Shown here one piece after another: positions 54,997 to 64,000 of a stretch of DNA of 64,000 bases; positions within the stretch are counted from its first letter, which is position 1, and every line of letters begins with the position of its first letter. The position numbers and the translations under genes are program-made. The stretch is from Acanthochromis polyacanthus (lineage: Eukaryota > Chordata > Actinopteri > Pomacentridae). The stretch lies in the NCBI RefSeq assembly GCF_021347895.1, contig NC_067132.1:7920338-7984337 (forward strand), given 5' to 3'. The notes beneath the pieces were generated by a model. That model was not told where the DNA came from and did not search any database. It was given only the letters and a program-made list of their open reading frames with translations.

Positions 54997-55054
54997 ATGG
55001 CGGATGGCCCCAGGTGTAAGCGCAGAAAGCAGGCGAACCCGAGGAGGACCAACG
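54997..55054 (+). CDS. zeb1: zeb1 coding exon 1 (partial gene; continues beyond window)
   Basis: ZEB1 is a nuclear transcription repressor with two zinc-finger clusters and a homeodomain-like segment. It binds CAGGTG/CAGGTA E-boxes and drives epithelial-mesenchymal transition. The ATG at 54997 opens 19 codons reading MADGPRCKRRKQANPRR-TN, the invariant vertebrate ZEB N-terminus with its basic KRRKQ stretch. The exon ends after one base of codon 20 (phase 1) and is followed at 55055 by gtgagt, a consensus splice donor. Exon length and phase match the known first coding exon of vertebrate ZEB1. ZEB2 normally has the extra residues MKQPI before MADG; here the in-frame upstream codons read E-R-I with no upstream ATG, so ZEB1 is favoured. 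Teleosts often have zeb1a and zeb1b, and I cannot tell which this is. No later exon, including the zinc-finger exons, lies in the window. Confidence 0.87.
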
Positions 55055-55972
55055 GTGAGTAAAACTACTTGTGAAGCGGAGTTTTTCTTTCGGGGAGACG
55101 GTCTGGAGGTTGTTTTGTCTGCCGGTAATTTTATCCAAAAGTTTGCCAGCCCAGAAGTCCGGTTTTTAGTAACTGAAAGTGCTGGGAAGTAGCAAGTGAG
55201 CGCTGTATTCCAGCCCTATGTGGTGTACCGTTATACCTGGGTCGCGTCTCTCCCTCCGCCTAGCGGTCCGCTGCACCCGAGACCGTTATACGCACCTCAC
55301 TCCGGTATGAGTGGTGCCGCTTTTGTCTCCACTTTGCACCGCTTTACTTATTTGAATACACTTTGACCTTCTTTATAGACCCAGCATTCATTGATTTAGT
55401 TGCATTCTGTCGAGTTTTTGAGCCTCCACTAAACTCGGACCTGTTTCTGAGGGGAAACGGGCTACCTGATTGAGGATTGTAGACCTCGACGGACTATTTT
55501 AACTGTTTGGGTCGAAAACACAGTATATACAACTGAGCTTTACTCGAATATGTTGTTTGTGTGTGAAACACGGAGAACACAACTGCTTGTTCTTTCTTTT
55601 GCTCACTCGTAGCAGGTAGCGACAGGACAGTGTTGCTACACTACAAGGGCTCACATTTAGAATGATTTAAATCAGTCTGTCATTTGATTTAAGTTAGTTT
55701 TGTTTCACTGAATTATGTTTTAAGGAAGAAAAGAGAAGAAGCGCGTCTTGTTGTCTTGAAGCACGTTTTGAACAGTTGCGTTTTTTCCTCCTCTAACTTG
55801 TCGGACTGTGTCAGCTGTGCGCTGCTCACACTGTCAGCGGTAAATGTCCGGTGTGACAGAGAGTTAACGGCCCGGTAGAACATGGATGGTGATGAGCTTA
55901 CCGAGGTTCCGGAGAACGAGGAATATCTCACGCGCTGTTTGTGTGAGCAGCGCGAGCGCAGCCCATATAAGG

Positions 55973-55982
55973 ACAGCGGATC
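55973..55982. promoter_or_regulatory. CArG box (SRF-site consensus) in zeb1 intron 1
   Basis: CCATATAAGG is an exact match to CC(A/T)6GG, the serum response factor site. It lies 0.92 kb after the exon 1 donor inside a CpG-rich segment (GCGCGAGCGCAG precedes it), a plausible intronic promoter or enhancer setting. One 10-bp match is weak evidence alone. The same bases could serve as a TATA-like element of an alternative start. Confidence 0.35.
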
Positions 55983-58899
55983 CACTCCTGTCGCGCGCTG
56001 GGAATCCTGATTCTTGTCGGACGGTGGACGCGACAGAGTCTCTTCACTGTCTCTGCTCCTCTGTGTCCAAGCGCCTTGTTTTAACCGCATATAACTACAT
56101 TTTACGTGGCTACAGCATTTTACCTGCGTTTTATGATTTCGGTATGAGAATCTCGGATTTTCGCGCATCTTATTGTGTTGAGAAAATGTTGTTGGTATCG
56201 TTACAAAGTGCCGCTACATAGCTGCTTTGTTAACGTTTCTTTTCATTTTCTATCACGCACGTAAATGTTGATTTTGTTAAATATCATGGACTTTTGGGAG
56301 TTGTTAACGCCTCATTTCCTACTATATTCGGCCTTTCATTTGTTGCGAATCCGTTGTTTACTCTTAATGACCCTTTTTAAAAAATATTTAAGTGAGAAAA
56401 CAAGTTGTTTTGTCGTGGTAATGACAACATGTGGTGTCCATATCAACCAGTCCTGCTCATGTGTTAGCCTGTGCCACCCAGTGTAGCTTAAAGGAACTGA
56501 GGTAATGCAGGAATTTCGGTGTTATTTCACTTAGTAAGCGTCGATTGCTCATGTGGTGCTAAAAACAGTACTTCGTGGGTGGAAAAATGCGACCAAACGG
56601 TGTTGTGTGTTGCGGGCTGGCTGTCGTGTGAATTTTCTGTGGATACCTGATGAGTGATGTGGAGAGTGCCATGTTTTTTCCCCCAATCGGCGATTTTAAT
56701 TTTTTCCATTGTCACTTTTTAAAATCTTTTTGATAGGGTGTGTTCATCTATGTGAAATATTGACAATGTGGACACAGTAGATAACGGTTCTGCTGGCCAG
56801 GTGTGGATATTTCTCTGCCTTGTAGGAGGAAGTCACTCTTTTTATTAGTTTTTTACAGGATATCTATATGTCCTTTGTTACTTTTTCCTCGTCACTTAAA
56901 CTTAACGGGGTTTTATTAAGCGTTTTTCCGTAATGACATAGCTCTATTGATATTTAAAGTCACATCCGTAACCAAACAGATGTGTTCCCTGTTGCTTTGC
57001 CTCATTTGCATTTACTTCAAAGTGCTGTCAAGGTCTGCTTTTAAGTCCTCACTTCCTACCACCTTCTGACAAGACAGGTGATCTGTCATGTAAATACACC
57101 TCCCCGCATTTTGAAAGGTATTCCTCAGTGAAGTTAGATGAAGTTGAAGGCTGACGTTGTATGTTGTCACAGCCGTGGTTTCGTTATAACAAGCTTTAGT
57201 AAGAGCTGCTGTCTCTCCTTAATTAAAAGAGGCCATTGCCAGTGCTCTTATAATTAAGGAAGCCCTCAAGTTGTGCCCAGCTTGTTATGGTCAGTGACTT
57301 TGCCAGGTTCCTGGCTGGCAGGGGGAGCTGAGATCAAGGTGAGCTCCATTCCCTGTTGTAAACAGAGAGGTGTTAACAGCCTGCAGGACGACAGGTGTTT
57401 GCAATCGGCGGGATACTATAGCTTCCTTTGTCGCTTCTCACCAGTCAGCTCCCCTCAGGAATAGCAGTCGTTCCCTGCAACGGTAATTTAACACAGCAAT
57501 TTGGGAATAGAGGAATGCGCCCGGTATTAACATTCTTTGCAAAAATAAACAGGGCTGTGCCGGGACAGCTTTGTACCCATGCTTACGAGGTGCTCTCTAT
57601 GTTTTCAGAACAGTGCCAGGGAAATACTTTGAAAAGAGTGTGCACACAGGTAGCTGGGATTTCTGTTTATTTGACAATATCTCACGGGTAATTTGTCTCA
57701 TCCCTTAATCTGTCTTTCCCTCTTCTCTTCAACCGATTCCTCCCTTCCTCTCCCTCTCTCTCCATCTCTCTTTCTGAGGTGTACTCACACTTGCACCTTG
57801 ATGATTCATCCATCAAATAAGGAGAATGAGGTTGTGGGCCTGCCATTTGGCAGCAAGTCATGTAATGTTGAAGAGCATGTTTATTGGCCTGGTAAAACTA
57901 TACTTAAACTATACTTAGTGTCCTGGACTCTCTTACCCTGTCTACAAACCATTGAATTCAACCACATGCTGTATGTTTGTGGAAGAACAATTAAAAACAA
58001 CGGTTTAGCTGTAGCTGCAGTTTGTGCTGTGAAACAAGCAGTGTTTTGAGCTATAGTGAAGGAGGTGGGGTTTGGCTCTGTAGTTCTGCATGCCACTTCT
58101 GCATTTTAAAAGACATCTGTTTACATTTAAAAGGTCCACCCCTGTTGTGTGAAGAGTTTAGCAGAAGAGGAAATTTTTCATTTATCTCACTGCTTTTCAC
58201 CAACTTCCTCAGCAGCTTCATTTGAAAGTGCCAAGTAAGAAGAAAATCCCCCCGCCTCCGCTCTCGCTCTGTCTCTTCTTCACTCCTCCTTTCTAGATTT
58301 TGTTCTTTATTTGTGAGGGAGGGGGTTAAGACACAGTAGCCAGGGGTGCTGTTGATTGCCCCCTGACCTAGGCACCCATGCGTGCCTAGAGTATGACTTC
58401 ACTTTCCCCCCTCTGTGCCATTGTGAGGCTTCCAGCATGTCCAATTGTGTTTGTGTTTAAGTCTGTTCAATGACAGGGGAAGGAGTGGAGGAGGAGGGAG
58501 GGTTGGAGCTGCTGCTCTGCTCCCTCCTCTCCTTCCCCTCCTCTCTGACCCCTTAAACTGTGGGCTCCGTGTTCCCTGTGGAGTCGAAAATGGGGTGGTG
58601 GGGGTGGGGTGGTAGTGAGAACTGGTGAGAAGTGGCGGAGGTGACTGAAGAATTAGACAACAGGTGACAAGTGAGGGACTGGTGCTGGCAGATGTACAGC
58701 ATGATGCACATGGCAGCTTTCTCCTACACATCTGTGGATTTCTGGATCAAACCTAAAAAACCCCAAATGATTTTATACCCGATGTAGGTAGAGTTTGCCT
58801 GCTTTTCCTTGTTTGCTTTTATTTAAGTGTCTGGAAGAAAAGTTTTGTTTCGGTTAAGCGTAATTTCCATCAGGGTGGGAAGAGGCCTGTCCTCAGCTG

Positions 58900-59010
58900 A
58901 CCATTTGGCAGAATTAAAATTATGTGATGTACGACCACACTCCCACCTCTGTTAAGGCAGCTTAATGATTAGCTACTCCCATGGAGGCTGAGAGCATTAG
59001 CCTATAAAAA
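58900..59010. promoter_or_regulatory. Candidate conserved element in zeb1 intron 1
   Basis: About 110 bp with TGACCATTTGGCAG, GCTTAATGATTAGCTACTCC and ATTAGCCTATAAAAAGG. The TAATGATTAGC word is a good homeodomain target. Only pattern supports it. Confidence 0.22.
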
Positions 59011-60254
59011 GGTGCTCTCCCTTCATAAAGAAGGAGTTTTAAACCCAGAGTCAGTTTCAGTAACCCCCTTAACTGCGCTTGGATGTGCTTTATTGGGGTT
59101 TGTGTGGCTGAATGCTTAAATGAACCATTGTGTGTTCAGGCTTTAGTGAGAAAGACTGAGGAGAAAGAGCCTAGTTACCTTTGCAGTTTGCCTGCTCTAC
59201 CTCATACACTTTCAGTGGCAGAAGAAAAGGGCCATTCAGCCGGCCCGGCATGGGGAGGGAGAGCCCTTTTCACACTCGGCTTGTGGGAAACTTCTCCTCC
59301 ATACTGTGCATGCCATTTGCATATGACCCATTCTTTTCCCAAAGGTCCCGGTGAGGGAGGAATCTGTGGAACGTTCGCAGAATTCATCAAATCCCTCTCT
59401 CACGCGGCCCTCCGGCTCTCAAGGGCCTGTGTTGCAGCACTCTGTTTGACATTTTTGTCTTGGAAATGTAGCTTACGTCTGCGTCACGCTTGCTAGCTTT
59501 AATGTTAACACCAACGCATCCCTGTGGCATTTCTGTCCCATGTATTGTAAAGTGGCAATGTGTGCTAGCCAGTATGCTGTTTTTAATGTCAGGGTGAAGG
59601 CTTCATTTGGCACAGCAGGCAGGAGTTTCCCCAAATTCCCAGCATGGGCCATGATCTGCATGACAGCCTCGGAGGCTCCCTAACTGATGATGACGCAGCC
59701 ATACGCAGATCGCCAACACTGTCCCTGAAAGGACACAAATATCCTGGAGTTACTGTCTTGGGGGTGGGATAATGGAGGTAGTATGGGGGTAATACACGGA
59801 TGAGGCAGTGGGAGCTTGTAGCACTATGTCAGCTCAGTGAACTGAACAAAAACACAACCGTTGCTATAGAGCAAAATGTGCCCCCCCTTAGACTAGCAGC
59901 CTGGGTTGCTTTTCTCCAACATAAAAGATCACTTGGTGCTTGTAGTAACCAGAGCTGCTACCTTGACTCGACACAACATGTGGAACAGCATCCACGCTGG
60001 CATGCTTGTTGTTATTGAGTGAGATGTGTTGGTCTGCAACAGCACTAACAGCCTTTGACCCTAATACAGATACTGACACAGAAAGTGGTGTAGGCTGGTA
60101 TTTGATGCAGCGCAGGGAGGAGAGCTCAGTTAAGTGTATCATGTAAGCTAACTGAGCAGAAAAGCCTCCTTTGCCCTTCTCTCCTGACTCCAAAGCAGTG
60201 ACTCATGGGCAGACAGGTGTATTTACAACCTTATGAACTCTCCAACTCCTTCTT

Positions 60255-60312
60255 CTTTTTTCTTTTCTTTTCTTTTCTTTTCTTTCTTTTCTTTTCTTGT
60301 CTTTTCTTTTCG
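60255..60312. repeat. (TTTTC)n pyrimidine microsatellite
   Basis: About eleven imperfect TTTTC/TTTC units lie inside zeb1 intron 1. The pure pyrimidine strand could form triplex DNA. Confidence 0.9.
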
Positions 60313-62027
60313 TCATTCTTTGTTTCCTCCTACTCTCTCCCTCCATCCCTAAAGGTGTCAAGGTGACAGATAATATTCTCTAGTAGTGTGTATACTTGAA
60401 GGAGAGGTAGCCTTTAAATAGTTATCCGGGTGGAGGTAAATATTGTGTATGGTGTGTCTAGTGCTGTCAGTTAATGTGTATTTTTCATCATCTGTTTGAT
60501 GGCTGCTATTGAGTCCCTTTGGGTCTGTCTGTAGACCCCTCCTTGTCCCCACATCATCACCACCACCACCACCTCCTTCTTTCCCTTCCCGCCCATCTAT
60601 CCCCACCCCTCCTTGGGATTCTCAGTGGAGCGGTTAATGAAAAAGACTGGACTGACACAATAGGCAGAAGGCGGGCTTGGTAAGGGACTGTTACACCAGC
60701 TTGTGTTTGTGGCAAAAACTCATCAAGGCGACCCTCTGCTGTAGCTTCACTTCAGACCACCTGATTGCTACTTTTTGTCTTTTTTTCATGTTTTTTTACA
60801 CTTGTGTTGAATGTCTAGTCCTTTTTAAATGCGCTTGACCTAATTATCGTCCCACAGTGTCTCTGTCTACAGGGATGAAATTAGATGACATCAGATGAAG
60901 AGAAATCCACTGCTATGTATTGTGCTTTGAACACAGCCTAGTGGCTGGCTTTTTGCCAGCCCCTTATGATGACCATATTGATTTTCCTCTCCATAGCACA
61001 CAGAACTGATAATGGCTCTCCTGAGGGGGTGCGCATTCATATTCACATTCTGATTTCAGTAACACAGCCTAGCTGTGATGTCCCAAGGGCCACAGTGACT
61101 AACAAATCGAGTGCCCTTATGTCCCCCAAGCCTGTGCATTGAGCTAGCTTGGCTAGCCTAGCCTTGTGACAGCTCCAGCAGAAAAAAAAAGAAAAACCTT
61201 AGTCACCCTGTTTGTTAGTCAGAGAGAAGGCCGGCTGCTATGCTGAATGTCAGCATGGATAAACATCCACACAGGATTAATGAGAGGAGAATGGCCAGCC
61301 TGAAAATGGAGGGAGGGCAGAATAGAAGGAGGCATGGAGCATCCACATTGCCCCATTTAACCCATGAGCGTTTCGTTGAGGTCCCCATGACCCCACCAGC
61401 ATGACCTAACTGAAGGAGGCAGCCAAGCCCAGACACACAAAGTGAGTGTTATCTCAAAGTAAGTACAGTACGTCTTTGTGAATGGAAAAACACAACAGAA
61501 AGGCAAATGACAGAATACTGCTACTGATGCTGTCTTTATAGCTGTAAGCATATTAAAACAAGAATATTTTTGTACTTTGTGTAACTATAAAGATTTACTC
61601 CATTTATCAGTAATACTGGTGTTCATTGTGTATAGTTGTCCTTTCGCATGAGTTTGCATCATCAAGTTGTCTCTCTACACACTCTACAGAAACACAGATT
61701 TGGAAATAATCATTAGACTACAATGATCACCGCTTTTTGCCTCTTCATTTGCAGTTCCTAGACTTGTGTTCTTGCATTTACTGACAATGCATTTAGGCTT
61801 TCTACCCCAAAAGCATGTGCAGCATACAAAACAAGACCTTCAACAGCAAAGTACAGAGTACATCTTTTATACTAGGTCTCTCTCACTCTGGGAACTGGAA
61901 TTAAGCCAGTAACCTTTGACTGGTCTCAGCCCACCTGTCCTGGCTCAACTCAGTGCTACCAGCATTCAGGTGTTTACAGTGAAAACATACTGGGGCCTCC
62001 CCAAGCACGTTTCATAAATACCTATGC

Positions 62028-62129
<102 letters not shown>

Positions 62130-64000
62130 TGGGTAGTAAAGGGAAGGGAGCAGATACCGTCCTATCGCCATGACCAGGCAATCCTACATCTGTCTCCTTA
62201 CTCACGCTGACAGGGTCCTCCCCTCTCTCGTTACAGTGGCGCCGGGACTTTTGCCCGCAAGTCAATGAAGCATGGCCTCTAATTGATCGTGTTTGGAGTT
62301 GTACAACATTATTAATTAGTTTTTGCTCATCATGTGTTTGTTTGTTTGTTCCTACTGTTCCCATTACAAAGGCCATCATTAGTTGTATGATCTGTTAGCT
62401 GCACGCCAGTGCACTTACAACAACAACAAAGCCACACGTTATGCTCTAAACCATAAGCCTTGCTTCAGCAACCTTCTAATTCTTCCTTTCTCTAAAAGTT
62501 TCTCACTCATGAGTCCCATGTATTCTCTCCTTTTCTGTCTCTCATTCGACTCTGGCAGCTGTCTTGGCTCTGTTTCTCCAGCACCAGCAGGTGCTGTAGG
62601 CATGCAGCAACTCAGCTATACAGCACTCATAAATAACACCTGACAAAAGTATGAGAGAGCCAGAGCTACAGCCAGAGTGAGGGAGGGAGGCAGAGATTGA
62701 AAGTTTCCTCTGGCAGGAGAACAGGGTGTGGCTCACGGTCAAATGCTAGCCTTCTCAAGAAGGACATGTTCGGAATAGAGAGTGAAAATATGAGAGGAGC
62801 AGAGAAAAGAGGTGGAATGTGAGCATTTTTTTACTGTGAATGTGTTGCCTATTCTTCTGAAGTTTGCACTTCTCCTCAATGCCAACTTTTCAATAAACCC
62901 TTTTCATGCAAATTTCTTCTAAATGGATCTTTTTTAACACAAGGCCAGCACTAAGTGACTGGTTAAGTAGGAACTTAAATTTGAAGGAAGGGAGCATTAT
63001 CTTTTCTGTAATTAGGATGTAAGAGCTTGGAACAATGTTAATTGTGCTCTAAAAGCAAATGAAGAGGTCAGAAAAGAAATTATATGCATACTTTTATAAT
63101 CATCATCAGTAATGAACCAGCACTCGGAATATATGAACCCATAAATCATCCCTGATCAAGTGCCATTAATGAACACAGCTCAAAATGAAGTCTGCACTGT
63201 CTGTCATTTTATGCTCTTCAAACTCACCAACATCGCACACACATCCTGTCTCATCAGAAGCTATCGATCAGCTTCTCAGGGCGAAGGTTAGTTTGTCATT
63301 TTCTCCTGCCTCACCGTGAACAAAACCAGGAAGTGTGTGAGAGATTACGGCCCAGGATGCAACCTGAAAGCCCTTTATCTCTGTGAAAACAAGAGGCTTC
63401 CTGCGGCCCTGCTCCCATCCAGGCCACCTCCCCCTCCTTCACCCACCCGGCCCCCAGCACCTGTGGCAGCCTATTTAAGGATCCTCATCAGGGGCTGCGC
63501 AGACCACAAACCAGGGCAGAAAACATGAAATCCTGGAAAAAGAATCAAATCTGTTGCTAAGACATAGTTCTGCTTGCTTCATGCCTGCCACACAGAGGGC
63601 AAAGTAAAACAGCATTGCATATGAGACATATTTGAAAAGATTTGGCTCATCTGCTACACAACATTTCATGGTTGTGCTCGATCTTCTTGTCCTGCTGAGA
63701 CTTGGAAACAGGGCTGAAAAACACTACGGCTGTATCTTCCTAATGACTCTTAGTGTTTCCAATCACTTCCAGTGTTATACTTTCTCATAATGATGTAATA
63801 ATTCACTCCTTTTTGCCTATAATGTCAGCGTCTTTCTTTTGATCAAGTTGATTACTTAAATTAGCCCTTTTGTGTGCCTCTTTGTTCAGCTGCAGTGAAA
63901 CAGTTGCCTGATCCCCTGAAAGATTCCTCTGCTCATTTAGAACTTCAGATTCTGCCTCCCATTCAGTATTTTAGATGAGTGAGCAATGCCACATCAAAGC

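Noticed and set aside
54997..55054. zeb2 instead of zeb1
   Set aside because: The MKQPI extension of ZEB2 is absent and no upstream in-frame ATG exists at the expected place; residue differences at the exon end leave a small doubt.

Overview
This 64 kb window is vertebrate genomic DNA, almost certainly from a ray-finned fish. The genus cannot be read from the sequence, though a spiny-rayed (percomorph) teleost would fit. The evidence is one highly conserved vertebrate coding exon with a splice donor, long (CA)n/(GT)n microsatellites, Tc1-like DNA transposons with IR/DR ends, and fish-type SINE, hAT, LINE and Ty3/gypsy remnants. There are no operons or bacterial-style genes. Most open reading frames in the window are chance or lie in repeats.

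The only host coding sequence I can support is coding exon 1 of zeb1, the zinc-finger E-box-binding homeobox repressor, at 54997-55054 on the + strand. It is followed directly by a consensus splice donor. A GC- and purine-rich 5' flank (about 54740-54996) is the probable promoter and 5' UTR, and contains CAGGTA and CAGGTG boxes of the type ZEB1 binds. Everything from 55055 to 64000 fits the first part of zeb1 intron 1, including a perfect CArG box at 55973-55982. The 55 kb upstream shows no recognisable host exon and fits the gene-poor, regulatory DNA known upstream of ZEB1 in other vertebrates. Several patches there look like conserved non-coding elements, but this is by eye only.

Layout: 1-2101 unique; 2102-2709 hAT-like element with an 8-bp target duplication (one mismatch); 9217-9586 Tc1-type MITE; 12145-12275 possible repeat; 15548-15626 (GT)n; 20163-20510 and 31374-31550 two pieces of one old repeat family; 30362-30871 antisense Tc1 fossil; 33074-34600 antisense LINE reverse-transcriptase fossil split by a TTAA-flanked DNA element (33732-34515); 34676-35150 another Tc1 fossil; 38127-39436 dense microsatellite cluster; 41586-41943 SINE-like element with a perfect 12-bp target duplication; 42030-43890 broken Ty3/gypsy pol; 52493-54610 a GAACC-rich element split by a young Tc1-like transposon (52668-54302) whose two long ends are about 98% identical but whose transposase is broken; 54997 onward zeb1.

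I found no new multi-gene system. The most informative features are the zeb1 start with its candidate autoregulatory sites, the two nested transposon insertions whose target duplications can be read directly, and the microsatellite-embedded small element at 39053-39328.
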